Shown piece after piece: positions 1-10,209 of a DNA stretch of 64,000 bases. A program made the translations under genes and the position numbers. Positions within the stretch are counted from its first letter, which is position 1; each line of letters begins with the position of its first letter. Source of the stretch: Borrelia turcica IST7 (GTDB taxonomy: Bacteria; Spirochaetota; Spirochaetia; Borreliales; Borreliaceae); assembly GCF_003606285.1 (NCBI RefSeq), contig NZ_CP028884.1, positions 124,001 to 188,000 of the forward strand. The letters run 5' to 3'. The notes beneath the pieces are model-generated. The model was given only the letters and a program-made list of their open reading frames with translations, searched no databases and was not told the origin of the DNA.

Positions 1-95
1 TCACCACCAGCAACCTCTAAAGCTTTCTTACAATCACCAAATCCAGCCCCAGTTGCATCTCTAAGCTTTTTTACCTCTTGAGGATTAACACTCAT
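1..95 (-). CDS. tsf: Elongation factor Ts, N-terminal fragment
   Basis: Only the first 31 codons are inside the window. The protein begins [18 protein letters not shown], followed by GDCKKAL, the conserved N-terminal UBA-like segment of EF-Ts that contacts EF-Tu. EF-Ts is the guanine-nucleotide exchange factor for EF-Tu in the cytoplasm. The start is the ATG at 95, with an AAGGAGAA-type ribosome binding site that overlaps the last codons of rpsB, so translation is probably coupled to rpsB. The rpsB-tsf order is the usual bacterial pairing. The gene runs off the left edge. Confidence 0.95.
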   Translation of the reverse strand, partial: MSVNPQEVKKLRDATGAGFGDCKKALEVAGG

Positions 96-107
96 ATTAT
101 TCTCCTT

Positions 108-881
108 CTACTCTTCTATTTCTTTTTCAGTACCATTCTTAACTTCAATTTCATTCATCAAATCTTCTTCATTTAAATTCTCAACTATTTGAATCCCTAC
201 TTCCTTATCACTCTCAAGGATGGCATCAGATATGATTTTGGTAAATAACGCAACAGAACGAATTGCATCATCATTCCCTGGAATCGGACAGTCAATGACA
301 TCTGGATTACAATTTGTATCAACAACTGAAATAATAGGAATACCAAGTTTTCTAGCCTCATTAATAACTATTTGTTCTCTTTTAGGATCAATAATAAAAA
401 CCGCACCAGGAAGATCCTCCATATCCTTAATCCCCGTCAAATTCTTAGCTAATTTTAACTTTTCACGATTAAGTTGAGAAACTTCCTTTTTGCTAATCAT
501 ATCAAAAGTACCATCAATTTCCATCTTCTCTAATTTTTTTAGCTTCTGAACTGATTTCTTAATAGTATTAAAGTTTGAAAGCATCCCCCCAAGCCATCTA
601 TTATTCACATAAGGCATCTCACTTCTTTTAGCTTCTTGTTCAATTATTTCACTTGCTTGCTTCTTAGTTCCAACAAACAAAACCTTCTTACCACTCTTTA
701 TCACGCTTTGAACAAGTTCATAAGAATCCTTAATTCCTTGCAAAGTTTTTTGCAAATCCAAAATATGTATTTCATTCCTCTCAGAAAAGATAAACCTCTT
801 CATCCTTGGATCAAGCCTTTTTACCTGATGTCCAAAATGAACTCCAGCCTCCAAAAGACTCTTCATAGTAATAACTGCCAA
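108..881 (-). CDS. rpsB: 30S ribosomal protein S2
   Basis: This is a 257-residue S2 protein, a structural component of the small subunit needed for S1 binding. The N-terminus, with EAGVHFGHQ near residues 11-19, aligns with other S2 proteins; later conserved features are [20 protein letters not shown] and [12 protein letters not shown]. The ORF starts at a TTG (879-881). The residues it encodes, MAVITM, match the expected S2 N-terminus, and an AGGAGG lies 5 nt upstream, so TTG is favoured over the ATG five codons later. The C-terminal tail is acidic, as in other Borrelia. tsf follows immediately downstream. Confidence 0.97.
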   Translation of the reverse strand: MAVITMKSLLEAGVHFGHQVKRLDPRMKRFIFSERNEIHILDLQKTLQGIKDSYELVQSVIKSGKKVLFVGTKKQASEIIEQEAKRSEMPYVNNRWLGGMLSNFNTIKKSVQKLKKLEKMEIDGTFDMISKKEVSQLNREKLKLAKNLTGIKDMEDLPGAVFIIDPKREQIVINEARKLGIPIISVVDTNCNPDVIDCPIPGNDDAIRSVALFTKIISDAILESDKEVGIQIVENLNEEDLMNEIEVKNGTEKEIEE

Positions 882-916
882 AACAACCTCCTAAATCCTT
901 CTCTTTTACTCACTAC

Positions 917-1516
917 CTAAATAGCGGATATTATTTTTTCTCTAATAAGAATATCATAAAATAAACCAATTGGTAAGCCTATTATATTTGAATAACTACC
1001 ATTAATATATTCAATTAAAATATCTGCAACACCATTCTTAAGACTGATTCCCCCCGACTTATTTCTCCAATATCCAAGTGCAACATAATGATGAACAACA
1101 TCTGGAGTTAATTCTTTAAACTTAATAAATGAAACCTCACAGGCCTTGACTATTGTCTCTTTTACTGGAATAAATATACAAAAACTAGTTTCTATCTCAA
1201 CAAGTTTGTTACTATATCCCATTATTTTACTAAAAGCTTCTTTTTCATCTTTTATTTTACCAATATAATCAAACTCATCTCTTAACAAAGTATCAACCGT
1301 AATTAAACACTTTTCCTTACCATATTTTTCAATGGCACTAGAAAGCTTAAGAGTAGCTATTTTCTCCGTAGCATCCTTCTCTTTACTTTTTATTATTAAA
1401 TCTTCATCAACTTCAACACTAAGAGACAAAAAATTAATTTTTAAAGCTTCTAAAAACTCTGCTCTAGCAAGAGAATTCGATACAAGAACTATCTCAAAGT
1501 TCTCCTTATAAATCAT
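917..1516 (-). CDS. Maf-like nucleotide pyrophosphatase
   Basis: This 199-residue protein resembles the Maf/YhdE family, cytoplasmic pyrophosphatases that hydrolyse non-canonical or modified nucleoside triphosphates. It keeps the family layout: an N-terminal VLVSNSLARAEFL segment in place of the usual LASxSPRR, a TVDT core near residue 73 in place of the acidic ADT-type motif, and a C-terminal GSYSNIIGLP that is close to the family signature GSYxNVxGLP. The N-terminal phosphate-binding motif is degenerate, so substrate preference or activity may differ. It overlaps the preceding small membrane-protein gene by 11 bp and lies just upstream of rpsB. Confidence 0.75.
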   Translation of the reverse strand: MIYKENFEIVLVSNSLARAEFLEALKINFLSLSVEVDEDLIIKSKEKDATEKIATLKLSSAIEKYGKEKCLITVDTLLRDEFDYIGKIKDEKEAFSKIMGYSNKLVEIETSFCIFIPVKETIVKACEVSFIKFKELTPDVVHHYVALGYWRNKSGGISLKNGVADILIEYINGSYSNIIGLPIGLFYDILIREKIISAI

Positions 1517-1784
1517 TTTTATTTCTCTCAGAAAATCTTAATAAAGATACAAAAACTATTGAACCAATAATTGGAAATAAATAAAACAAAAAATCTATTT
1601 GTCTATTATAATAATCAGAATAAAAAAGAGATATAAAAAATAAAAATAAAATGCCTCCTAGAAAACTTATAAAATAAACTAATAAAAATCCAAACTTTAA
1701 TACACCAAAAAAAACAACAAAAAAACTCACAACAAAAGATATAACAATATTAGTCAAAATTAAATGAAAAAAAAATGTTATCAT
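1506..1784 (-). CDS. Small membrane protein, unknown
   Basis: This 92-residue protein is almost entirely hydrophobic, with three probable membrane segments (about residues 5-28, 31-53 and 66-81) and a short charged C-terminus (RFSERNKNDL). The ATG at 1784 has an AAGGTGAATC ribosome binding site upstream. It sits between a lipoprotein gene and the Maf-like gene, overlapping the latter by 11 bp, so it is probably co-transcribed and translationally coupled. I recognise no family. Confidence 0.7.
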   Translation of the reverse strand: MITFFFHLILTNIVISFVVSFFVVFFGVLKFGFLLVYFISFLGGILFLFFISLFYSDYYNRQIDFLFYLFPIIGSIVFVSLLRFSERNKNDL

Positions 1785-1797
1785 GATTCACCTTTAA

Positions 1798-2559
1798 CTA
1801 AGTCTCTAATCTAAAACTATCTAAGCTACCTATATTTAAAATAACACTATAAAAATCATCTTCTATAACATTACCCACTGCCATAACAAAAATTACTAAG
1901 TTATACTTAGGAGAAACATCTCTTGTGAAAAAATCATTGCTAATATGCTTAAGATCCAAAGGCCTCTGATCAACATCTAAAACTTTACTCTTTTTAAGAG
2001 CTTCAGAAAATTCAGCATATAAGCCATCAACAACATAAGATCTATATATAGTTCTAATATCAGAAATAAGAGGTGCAGAAGAATCACTACCCTTCCTTAT
2101 ACTAATAAAAGCTGACCCAGGAGTGCTTTTTCTTAAATCTTCAAAATTAAGTTCAAAATATAAAGGAAATTTTCCATCAATCCAACTTTTATCTAATTTC
2201 ACAGTTGGTCTCCCTGAAAAACGCTTATCATGTAAATTTATCTTATAAAATCCTCTATTATTAAACTCAGTGACATTATTAAAAACTCCCTTCAAAGCAT
2301 CAAAATCCTTTTGAACCGTCTTTGAAAAACTATCAGAGTGATAATTTGACCCTTCAGGATAAAATTTATAATAGATATCAAATCCTCTAACTTTAGAAGT
2401 ATTTGGTTTATTAAAATATCCAGAAGGTAACAAAAAAGCAAGAGTATCCCTAGATGCTCTACTATCGACCTTAATAGGAGAGTCAACTATCGCAATATCC
2501 TCGATTCCACATCCTAAAAATAAAAAAAAACTTAATATACTCCCAAAAATTTTTATCAT
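1798..2559 (-). CDS. Predicted lipoprotein, unknown function
   Basis: The 253-residue product has a short basic start (MIK), a hydrophobic stretch and a lipobox ending FLGC, giving a predicted lipidated Cys at residue 17. Spirochaete lipoboxes are looser than those of enterobacteria, so this is acceptable. The mature part is mostly beta-strand-like with no recognised motif. No strong Shine-Dalgarno is visible, and the gene begins 22 bp after the end of the TPR-protein gene, so it probably belongs to the same minus-strand transcript. The function is unknown; an envelope location is inferred. Confidence 0.75.
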   Translation of the reverse strand: MIKIFGSILSFFLFLGCGIEDIAIVDSPIKVDSRASRDTLAFLLPSGYFNKPNTSKVRGFDIYYKFYPEGSNYHSDSFSKTVQKDFDALKGVFNNVTEFNNRGFYKINLHDKRFSGRPTVKLDKSWIDGKFPLYFELNFEDLRKSTPGSAFISIRKGSDSSAPLISDIRTIYRSYVVDGLYAEFSEALKKSKVLDVDQRPLDLKHISNDFFTRDVSPKYNLVIFVMAVGNVIEDDFYSVILNIGSLDSFRLET

Positions 2560-2580
2560 TTTACAATAAATAAAACTGAA

Positions 2581-3183
2581 TCATTTAAGCTGTAAAAGCT
2601 TATTCTTAGCTATATTCACATATAAATTATTTTCATAAGAAAATTTAGAAATTTGATCATATATATCTATAGCCATATTTTTATCTCTACCTTCAACTAT
2701 TAAAGCTTTACCAAGCAAAGCTTTAACCTTAATAAATTCAAACTTTGTCTGTTTAATAATGCCATCATACACCAACAAAGCATCCTCTATTTGTCCCATT
2801 TTCTCATAAATTACAGCTTTATTAATATAAGCTATCTCTCTTTCAATCCATTTTGACTTAAGGACAATATCTAAATCATCAAGAGCTTCCTTATATAAAT
2901 TCTTGCTCTGAAAATAAGTAGACCTTGCAAGATAAAATCTTGGCAAAAATTCATATGCAACATCCGTTACCTTATTTATAGATTCCTCTATTCTAAGCTC
3001 TATCTTATTTTTTCCCTCACTATTTTTTTCCCTTAAATAAAGATTTAAATCACTCTCAAGCTTTTCTACTATTTCTCCTCCTGTCTTAACATAATCCACA
3101 TCCATAGAACTATAAAAAACAGCTATAATACCCACAAAAACAATAACTGCAAGAATTCCTATAAAAACCCTACCCTTAAACAT
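2581..3183 (-). CDS. Membrane-anchored TPR-like protein
   Basis: The product is 200 residues, with one N-terminal membrane segment (about residues 5-24) followed by helical repeats resembling tetratricopeptides (LARSTYFQSKNLYKEALDDL; AYINKAVIYEKMGQIEDAL). Two in-frame ATGs are 6 bp apart. The second (3183) is preferred because the AGAGG sequence lies about 7 nt before it but touches the first (3189). The gene start overlaps the end of rpsA, implying co-expression. TPR proteins usually act as scaffolds; the partner is unknown. The topology suggests a periplasmic repeat domain anchored in the inner membrane. Confidence 0.75.
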   Translation of the reverse strand: MFKGRVFIGILAVIVFVGIIAVFYSSMDVDYVKTGGEIVEKLESDLNLYLREKNSEGKNKIELRIEESINKVTDVAYEFLPRFYLARSTYFQSKNLYKEALDDLDIVLKSKWIEREIAYINKAVIYEKMGQIEDALLVYDGIIKQTKFEFIKVKALLGKALIVEGRDKNMAIDIYDQISKFSYENNLYVNIAKNKLLQLK

Positions 3184-4837
3184 CCGCATTCCTCTTCAGT
3201 AGATTTTCAAATGGCTTATAAGACTCCTCGTCATCTTCCTTAAACAAGTAAGAAGAAATTTCTTCTCTTGATTTTTGACTCTTATATTCCCTATAAGAAA
3301 GCAAAACCAATTTATTCTTAGAGTCAATATTTGTTAATATAACTTTAAGTTTATCTCCAACATTCAAATTGTCAAAAGTATCCATGCTAGATTCTTTAGT
3401 ATCTCCAAGTTGTATTTTACTAATAAATCCCATTATTTTATTATAAACTCTTACTTGAAGTCCCTTCGATTTTTTCTCAACAACTTCTACCTCAAGAGAA
3501 TCACCCTTTTTGTAACTCCTAGCAAAATCATCCCAAGGATTCTCTTCCAGTTGTTTAATTCCCAATTTAATGTTTTGTTTCCTTGCATCAAACTCAATAA
3601 CTTTTCCACTAATAGAGCTTCCCAATTTAAAGTAATCCTCAGGATTAATGTCATCTACCCAAGAAATATCAAATTTGCTAATATATGCATCTATGCCCTC
3701 TTCAATATTAACAAAAGCACCTGTCTTTGTAATATTCTTAACAACACCTTGAATAACTTTTCCAACAGAAAATCTCTCATCCAAATTATCCCAAGGATTT
3801 CCATTAACTTGCTTAATACCTAAAGATATTCTTTGATTTTCCTTATCTATCTCTAAAATCTTAACTTCTATAATCTGACCAATCTTAACCACTTCTTGAG
3901 GACTCTTTATTACTCTTACCCAAGAAAAATTACTTACATGCAGAAATCCCGATACCTCACTATCAAGCTCAACTACAGCACCAAAGGGTAATATTTTGAC
4001 AACCTTTCCCTTTACAATGCTTTCAACCTTATATCTAGATTCAATAGAATCCCAAGGATTTGTCTTTAAAGCTTTAAGAGACAATTCCATCTTTGCTGTC
4101 TTCAAGTTTAGCTTGATGATTTTCAATTTTAATTTATCACCAACATGAACAAAATCCTCAATATTTTCAACACGAGTAAAGGCAATATTCCTTTTATTCA
4201 ATATTCCTAAAACAAATTCATTAACCCTTATGATAGCTCCATAATCTATGATTTTCTCAACAACCCCATCAACCACATCGCCCTCATTATAAGAACTAAC
4301 AAACTCCTTCCTCTTTTCAATCTCTCGTTCCCGTTCTAAAGTCCGCCTATCAAGTATAAGTCTCAAACCATCAGTCTTACTTGCCTCAATAACATAAAAT
4401 TCAATAATTGAACCCCTCTTTAATTTCTCGTCTCTAGACTTAGAACTTAAATACAATGGCAGAAATCCAGTAGTATTTTCATTAATCTGAATCTTATATC
4501 CACTTGGCATCTCAAATAAAACCTTACCCTTAATTACTTTTCTATTTGTAATATATTCGTCAACCTTGTCTTGAAAACTCAGAGAGTCAAGCTTTTCTAC
4601 ACTAAGAATCAAGCCCAATTCTCCCCCTATTCTAGTAACCACCGCATCAATCTTATCTCCAATATTTGGAATATTCTCAAATTCATCAATCCTAATAAAA
4701 CCTTCAGATTTATAACCAATATCCACAAGTACATAATCTTTCATAATATTTACAACAATACCAGAAACATTACTTCCAAGATCCACCCTTTCAAGAACCT
4801 TCAGATAATTTTCTTGTAAATCTTCTTGATTTTCCAT
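3176..4837 (-). CDS. rpsA: 30S ribosomal protein S1
   Basis: The 553-residue product carries six S1 RNA-binding (OB-fold) repeats. Repeats 3 to 6 are spaced by NPWD linkers (NPWDSIESRYK, NPWDNLDERF, NPWDDFARSYK), typical of ribosomal protein S1. Length is close to the roughly 557 residues of the enterobacterial protein. S1 binds mRNA leaders and helps load transcripts with weak Shine-Dalgarno sequences. The start MENQEDLQ at 4837 has an AGAGGTGAG ribosome binding site; a longer reading frame from 4855 would overlap cmk and lacks such a site. It directly follows cmk, the same cmk-rpsA order seen in many bacteria. Confidence 0.95.
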   Translation of the reverse strand: MENQEDLQENYLKVLERVDLGSNVSGIVVNIMKDYVLVDIGYKSEGFIRIDEFENIPNIGDKIDAVVTRIGGELGLILSVEKLDSLSFQDKVDEYITNRKVIKGKVLFEMPSGYKIQINENTTGFLPLYLSSKSRDEKLKRGSIIEFYVIEASKTDGLRLILDRRTLEREREIEKRKEFVSSYNEGDVVDGVVEKIIDYGAIIRVNEFVLGILNKRNIAFTRVENIEDFVHVGDKLKLKIIKLNLKTAKMELSLKALKTNPWDSIESRYKVESIVKGKVVKILPFGAVVELDSEVSGFLHVSNFSWVRVIKSPQEVVKIGQIIEVKILEIDKENQRISLGIKQVNGNPWDNLDERFSVGKVIQGVVKNITKTGAFVNIEEGIDAYISKFDISWVDDINPEDYFKLGSSISGKVIEFDARKQNIKLGIKQLEENPWDDFARSYKKGDSLEVEVVEKKSKGLQVRVYNKIMGFISKIQLGDTKESSMDTFDNLNVGDKLKVILTNIDSKNKLVLLSYREYKSQKSREEISSYLFKEDDEESYKPFENLLKRNADV

Positions 4838-4839
4838 GC

Positions 4840-5505
4840 TCACCTCTCTATACATTTTTTCAAATTCAAAGTCTTTATAATACTATCACATACATCATCT
4901 AAGGATTTATAACTTGTATCAATATAAAAAACATCTTTAGCTAATTTCAATCTACCATACTCTTTATTCTTATCAATTTCATCTCGTCTTTCTAGTGCAT
5001 GCTCTAACTCATTCAAAGCCATATCTCCATTTCTTTGTTTATGTCGCCTTAAAGCACGAACTTTAACAGAAGCATCCACATATATCTTAAAATCTGCCTC
5101 TGAAAAAACCACAGTAGTAATATCTCTACCTTCTATTATATAATTATCATCCCCTAATTTAACTATTTCTCTTAATTTTTTATTCACAATCTTCCTAACA
5201 CCTATATAAGAAGAATAAAGTGAAACTTGCAAATCTATCCTCTCATTAAAAATATGCTTTACAACACTTTTATCATTAAGCAAAAAATCAACACCATCAA
5301 ACTTGATATCATTTTGAGAAATAAGTTCTAAAATTTTGCTCTCACTAAGTAAATCGTATTCATTTAGAGTAAACTGTTGAGCAATTAAAGTTATTATTCT
5401 ATAAAGATAGCCAGAACTAATAAACTTAAAACCTAACCTCATTCCTAATTCTTTTGCAATTGAACTTTTCCCTGAAGCCGAAGGACCATCAATTGCTACA
5501 ATCAT
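4840..5505 (-). CDS. cmk: Cytidylate kinase
   Basis: The 221-residue enzyme phosphorylates CMP and dCMP with ATP in the cytoplasm. The N-terminus IAIDGPSASGKSS-like segment (residues 2-15, MIVAIDGPSASGKSSIA) is the Walker A loop. The IIEGRDITTVVF segment near residues 123-134 is the CMP-binding signature, and ALRRHKQRNG begins the lid. The gene overlaps the preceding pseudouridine synthase gene by 4 bp and ends 2 bp before rpsA, so the three genes form one translationally linked unit. Confidence 0.95.
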   Translation of the reverse strand: MIVAIDGPSASGKSSIAKELGMRLGFKFISSGYLYRIITLIAQQFTLNEYDLLSESKILELISQNDIKFDGVDFLLNDKSVVKHIFNERIDLQVSLYSSYIGVRKIVNKKLREIVKLGDDNYIIEGRDITTVVFSEADFKIYVDASVKVRALRRHKQRNGDMALNELEHALERRDEIDKNKEYGRLKLAKDVFYIDTSYKSLDDVCDSIIKTLNLKKCIER

Positions 5506-6257
5506 TTCACACTCCTTAAAAGTTCCGTCTTTAATTTATCAACTTTAATTAAAGGAATAATTCTAATTTGTCCCTCTTTTAAATCATTTAATTTAATATT
5601 CCCTATTCTAATTCTATGAATTTTTTTTAAAAAAATATTTCTACTTAAAAAAACTTTACGAATTTCTCTATTCTTACCTTCTGTTAAAACCAATTTAGCA
5701 GAATTCTTATTAAGCATTACATAAGATTTTAATCTAAAAGTTTCTCCGTCTATTCTTATTCCACGCTTAAAATCAATAAGTAAATCCTCATTAATATCCT
5801 TTTTTGACTCGATAACATATTCCTTTTCTACTGCATTTCTTGGATGAACAATATTATTTGCAAACTGCCCATCATTAGTAAAAAGCAAAAGTCCAGAACT
5901 CTTAAAATCAAGCCTACCCATTGAAAACAGCCTCTCCTTAAATAAAGGCTGAACCAAAGATATTGCCAATTTTCTTCCACTTGGATCAAAATTAGAACAT
6001 AAATAATTCTTAGGTTTATGAAGCGCTATATAAAGTTTACTTTCAATTCTGGATTCTTTAAAAATAAACACACGACCCTTACACTCTACTCTATCTCCTA
6101 AAATTACTTTATCTCCAAGCTTTGCAAGCTTTCCATTGATTTTCACAAAATTTTTTCTTACAAGATCTTCGCAACACCTTCTTGAATCTACTCCTTTTCC
6201 CGCCAAAAAAACATGAACTCTAAGCTCCTCAATCCCTACTGTCAATACTTTCCTCAT
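5502..6257 (-). CDS. RsuA/RluB-family pseudouridine synthase
   Basis: The 251-residue protein has an N-terminal S4 RNA-binding domain (about residues 10-60, with VHVFLAGKGVDSRR) and a C-terminal catalytic domain. GRLDFKSSGLLLFTNDG near residues 117-133 contains the catalytic Asp in the family motif GRLDxxSxGLL, and GKNREIRKVF near residue 200 is the RluB/RsuA-type C-terminal motif. It isomerises uridine in rRNA; RluB-like specificity for 23S rRNA is likely but cannot be settled from sequence. Its stop overlaps the start of cmk by 4 bp. Confidence 0.88.
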   Translation of the reverse strand: MRKVLTVGIEELRVHVFLAGKGVDSRRCCEDLVRKNFVKINGKLAKLGDKVILGDRVECKGRVFIFKESRIESKLYIALHKPKNYLCSNFDPSGRKLAISLVQPLFKERLFSMGRLDFKSSGLLLFTNDGQFANNIVHPRNAVEKEYVIESKKDINEDLLIDFKRGIRIDGETFRLKSYVMLNKNSAKLVLTEGKNREIRKVFLSRNIFLKKIHRIRIGNIKLNDLKEGQIRIIPLIKVDKLKTELLRSVK

Positions 6258-6309
6258 TTAAAATTAAACTTTCTATTTAACCATATAAATCAATATGTAA
6301 TAAAGATAC

Positions 6310-6340
6310 CTTAAAGAGGTCTCAAAAAAATCTCTTTAAG
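6310..6340 (-). terminator. Stem-loop downstream of recA
   Basis: A perfect 9-bp inverted repeat (CTTAAAGAG at 6310-6318 and CTCTTTAAG at 6332-6340) with a 13-nt loop lies just after the recA stop. Reading on the minus strand, the U-tract after the stem is weak (CTTTATT), so termination may be partial and allow some read-through into the pseudouridine synthase-cmk-rpsA unit. Confidence 0.5.
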
Positions 6341-6359
6341 ATATCAATAAAAATTTAAA

Positions 6360-7466
6360 CTAATTCTCTTTTTCTTGCTTAACATTCAATTCTCTAACTC
6401 CAAAAGAATCTTCAGTAAAATTTTCAAAAATTATCTTTCTAAGCTTACTATCAAGTTCATTAACTAGATCTTTTTCTTTAACAAGATAATTAACAACACT
6501 CTCTCTTCCTTGTCCTAATTTATCATTTCCCATAGAATACCAAGAACCCGTTTTTTGTATCAAACCATATTTAACTGAAGCGTCTAATATACTAGCTTCA
6601 CGAGAAATACCTTTCCCAAAATAAATAACAAGCTCTACTTTACGAAACGGAGGAGCTACTTTATTCTTAACAACTTTAACTCTTATTTTATTGCCAATAA
6701 CATCATCAGAAGAATTTCCCGTAACTTGATCAATTTTCCTAACCTCAAGGCGAAGTGAAGAATAAAATTTTAAAGCATTACCTCCAGTAGTAGTTTCTGG
6801 ATTCCCAAACATAACACCTATTCTCATTCTTATTTGATTAATAAACATAATACAAGAATTAGACTTAGATAGTATTCCCGTAATCTTCCTTAAAGCCTTA
6901 CTCATCAACCTCGCTTGAAGTCCAATATGAGCATCGCCCATCTCTCCATCTATCTCTGCCTGTGGTGTTAAAGCTGCAACAGAATCGATAACAATTAAAT
7001 CAACTCCTCCACTTCTAATTAAATATTCAGCAATTTCGAGCGCCTGTTCTCCTGTATCGGGCTGACTAAGCCAAAGTTCATCAATATTCACACCCAAAGC
7101 TCTTGCATAAGCAGGATCAAGAGCATGTTCAGCATCAATAAAAGCCGCTATACCGCCACCCTTTTGAACTTCAGCAATAGCTTGAAGAGTTAAAGTAGTC
7201 TTACCAGAAGATTCAGGCCCAAATATCTCTACTATCCTCCCCTTAGGATATCCTCCAACACCCATCGCCTCATCAAGCAAAATAGAACCACTCGATATAC
7301 TTTCTATTCCCCTGCCCACAGGAGATTCTCCCATCTTAATAAGACTTCCCTTTCCAAAATCTTTTTCTATTTGAATCCTAGCAAGCTCAATAGCTTTCTC
7401 TTTATTCAACTTATCACTACTCATACCATTCTCACTAGCTTCTCTTTGATTCTTTAACTTTGACAT
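6360..7466 (-). CDS. recA: Recombinase RecA
   Basis: The 368-residue protein is RecA, the ATP-dependent strand-exchange protein and co-protease of the DNA damage response. Visible motifs are Walker [10 protein letters not shown] (about residues 85-93), the Walker B segment [11 protein letters not shown], the L1/L2 loop regions around [18 protein letters not shown] and [14 protein letters not shown], and [20 protein letters not shown]. The N-terminus is somewhat longer than in E. coli. It begins 10 bp after the greA stop. No LexA-type operator is visible upstream, in keeping with the lack of a classical SOS system reported for Borrelia. Confidence 0.98.
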   Translation of the reverse strand: MSKLKNQREASENGMSSDKLNKEKAIELARIQIEKDFGKGSLIKMGESPVGRGIESISSGSILLDEAMGVGGYPKGRIVEIFGPESSGKTTLTLQAIAEVQKGGGIAAFIDAEHALDPAYARALGVNIDELWLSQPDTGEQALEIAEYLIRSGGVDLIVIDSVAALTPQAEIDGEMGDAHIGLQARLMSKALRKITGILSKSNSCIMFINQIRMRIGVMFGNPETTTGGNALKFYSSLRLEVRKIDQVTGNSSDDVIGNKIRVKVVKNKVAPPFRKVELVIYFGKGISREASILDASVKYGLIQKTGSWYSMGNDKLGQGRESVVNYLVKEKDLVNELDSKLRKIIFENFTEDSFGVRELNVKQEKEN

Positions 7467-7476
7467 TTTATCTCTT

Positions 7477-10179
7477 CTAATTTATTCTAGCAGCCTCTAT
7501 TTTTTTTACACAATACCTAAAATGAGTATCATTTATCACAAAATCAAGATGGTCGCCTTCCTTAGCATCTAATAAATTTTCGCCAAAAGGAGACTTATAA
7601 GAAATAATACCCTCATCTGGATTTGACTCCCAAGGTCCAAATATTAAATAAGATTCTTCCTCCTCTGTATCCTTGTTAAAAATGGTAACTTTTGTTCCAA
7701 ATCCAACAACAGAGCTTTGAAGCTCCTTAGTATCAATAACCTTAGCCACATCTATTTCTAACATAAGAGAATTCATTTTCTTTGTTAAAAATTGTTGTCT
7801 TTCCTTTGCAGAGTGATACTCCGCATTTTCCTTCAAATCACCAAGTTCACGAGCTTTCCCAATTTCTTTCGAATTTTCCGGTATCTCCACATCCTTTAAA
7901 TATTGCAACTCCTTTTGTTTTCTATTTAAAGAGCTCAAAATAGTTAAAAACCCTACTTCAACTTTATCCCCTGACACCTGAATTTTCTCATCTTCAAATT
8001 CAATATCATCAAACACAGTCCTTATTGCAGTCTTAATGGCTAAGAGATCCTTTGGTGGAAAATCTTTTATATAAAAACAAGTCATATATAATCTCTTAGC
8101 AAGTTCTTCATCCATAATTTCACTTAAAACTGTACTAAGATATTTATCCTTAATCAAAAGATTAATTACCATCTTATAAGTTCTCTTATTAGCAACAGAA
8201 TTATTTTTATTATTAATCTTAATAATACTATCTGTTAAAATCTTAACTAAATTTATCAACAGCTCTGAATCAGTATATTCTAAATTAAGAGAGTAAGAAC
8301 TATGGTGTTTTAAAAGCCAAATGTATGCGTCTTTGTGTATTTTATAATTCTTTATAACATAATTAAAAAGTTGTTCCGCCTCTCCTATATCTTCCTTATA
8401 AAGAGCATCAATTAATTTTTTGTTAACAGCATAAGGAAAAAGTCTTTTATAATAAACAACCCAATTAGCCAACTCTTCCTTAATTAAGGATACTAACTCT
8501 CTTTTAATTTCTGCATTTAAAATTGAATCAAAAAGATCTACTATATCCTTAGAGTATTCCCTTAAGAGAACCTCCAAATTAATATCCTTCTCAATATTAA
8601 CCTTCAAAGCAAGTTCACTCTCAGAATTTTTTAAAGACTTAAGTATTACATAAGAACTTATAACATGATGATCAACTTTTGTAAAATTATTTACATAAAT
8701 TAAAAAATAATTAAGCATTTCCTCCTCAACATGTAAATTCCTTTCAACACCACTGACATTGCAATAGTTCATAAAAATTTCATATCTCTTATAAAAATCC
8801 TTCTCTACTTTAAATTTATCATAAACTTTTTCATTAAAATTAGAAGCTCTCTCGTTATATATATAACAATCAATTTTGCCAGATGCCATTACAAAATGAG
8901 GATTATCTTTTAAAATTTGCTTAGCTTTAATACTCCAAGCATTCCACACATTTTGAGTCATTAAACTTGGAACAAGCTCTTTTTTTATTCCCTTAAGATC
9001 GATTGATTTATAGCTTTTAATAATAACCCTTAATGCCCATTCAACATCTCTTTTAATATTTTCTATAAGTTCTTCCTTTGGCTTAATAGCCTTTAAAACT
9101 CGTATATCTTCTTTTTCAAGGGGGGACAGAGCAGATATAGCCATATCAAAACTAATAAAATGCCCCCGCTTAGATACAAAATCCACCACAATACCCTGTT
9201 CATTTACTTCCTTAACTATCCCAACAGACCAAGTTTGATGATATACAAAATTGCCTTTAGCAAAAAATAAATATTTTTCAAAATCAGAATAAACATCAAC
9301 AAAATTTTTATCTAAGTTTTCAATATCCGACTTTTCAAGATACTCCTCAATATTTTTAATATCTTTATACTTCTCTCTTAAAAAAATAACTAAATTTTCT
9401 CTTGCTTTCTGATTTTTATTGTCAAGCTTTAATATTCCCTTTAAAATTTCTATTGTCTCATCCACTTTTCCGCTTGCAGAATAGTGCTCATATAAATCTT
9501 CATAAAGAACTACAACTTTTTTAAAGCCAAGTTCTTTTTCAACCTTTGCCAGTATAAGAAGAAAAGAATCAAAATCATCAGATACATATCGAGTTAGTTT
9601 AGTCCATACTTCCCTAATTCCTGACATCTGTTTTTTTTCAATAAAACGATAAATAGCTTTCCTAAAAAAATATATAGATTTTTGTAGATCAATATTTTCA
9701 TAATGAGTAGCAAGTTGTCTTACAAAAGTAGTATCATCAACATCAGCCTCAACAATACGAACCCAAATATCTGGAAGTTTATCATTTTCATTATTTTGAG
9801 CATATATCTTTGCAAGAGTATAAAGCGCATGTTTATTCTCAGAAATCAAAAGCATTTTATTACATATATGCTCAACAAGAGACCACTTTAAATTCTGAGA
9901 AAATAAATCTACAACCGTAAGCAAACTCATATCATTAAGAGGCCTCCTACTATATATAAGCATACCCGAAACATAAAGACCAGCAATACTCTTCTTAACA
10001 TCTTTTAAATGCTTACCACAAATATCTAAAGCCTCTTCTGTTAAATTCTCAGAAATGATATCTTCTATTAACTCATCTAATTCCTTTATCTTGGTAAGCG
10101 AATAATTATTAACAACTATTCTTGTCCACTTATCTTCCTGCAAAACATTATCTAATTTTTCTATAGTAATATTAGACAT
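7477..10179 (-). CDS. greA: Giant transcription elongation factor GreA
   Basis: The last ~155 residues (from about 745) are a complete GreA: a coiled-coil with [18 protein letters not shown] (about 776-793; the tip motif carries the acidic residues that rescue backtracked RNA polymerase) and an FKBP-like C-terminal domain. The roughly 735 preceding residues are helical, TPR-like repeats, interrupted near residues 318-365 by a short beta-rich module ([18 protein letters not shown]). Ordinary GreA is about 158 residues, so this is a large fusion. Treponema has a similarly long GreA as I recall, so it is a spirochaetal trait rather than an assembly error. recA follows 10 bp downstream. Confidence 0.9.
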   Translation of the reverse strand: MSNITIEKLDNVLQEDKWTRIVVNNYSLTKIKELDELIEDIISENLTEEALDICGKHLKDVKKSIAGLYVSGMLIYSRRPLNDMSLLTVVDLFSQNLKWSLVEHICNKMLLISENKHALYTLAKIYAQNNENDKLPDIWVRIVEADVDDTTFVRQLATHYENIDLQKSIYFFRKAIYRFIEKKQMSGIREVWTKLTRYVSDDFDSFLLILAKVEKELGFKKVVVLYEDLYEHYSASGKVDETIEILKGILKLDNKNQKARENLVIFLREKYKDIKNIEEYLEKSDIENLDKNFVDVYSDFEKYLFFAKGNFVYHQTWSVGIVKEVNEQGIVVDFVSKRGHFISFDMAISALSPLEKEDIRVLKAIKPKEELIENIKRDVEWALRVIIKSYKSIDLKGIKKELVPSLMTQNVWNAWSIKAKQILKDNPHFVMASGKIDCYIYNERASNFNEKVYDKFKVEKDFYKRYEIFMNYCNVSGVERNLHVEEEMLNYFLIYVNNFTKVDHHVISSYVILKSLKNSESELALKVNIEKDINLEVLLREYSKDIVDLFDSILNAEIKRELVSLIKEELANWVVYYKRLFPYAVNKKLIDALYKEDIGEAEQLFNYVIKNYKIHKDAYIWLLKHHSSYSLNLEYTDSELLINLVKILTDSIIKINNKNNSVANKRTYKMVINLLIKDKYLSTVLSEIMDEELAKRLYMTCFYIKDFPPKDLLAIKTAIRTVFDDIEFEDEKIQVSGDKVEVGFLTILSSLNRKQKELQYLKDVEIPENSKEIGKARELGDLKENAEYHSAKERQQFLTKKMNSLMLEIDVAKVIDTKELQSSVVGFGTKVTIFNKDTEEEESYLIFGPWESNPDEGIISYKSPFGENLLDAKEGDHLDFVINDTHFRYCVKKIEAARIN

Positions 10180-10209
10180 TAAACTCTCCTAATATCAATT
10201 TTATTAAAA

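Noticed and set aside
3410-3823. 137-codon plus-strand ORF inside rpsA
   Set aside because: It is the antisense of a well-conserved S1 repeat region, has no ribosome binding site and has low-complexity Asn/Ile-rich composition.
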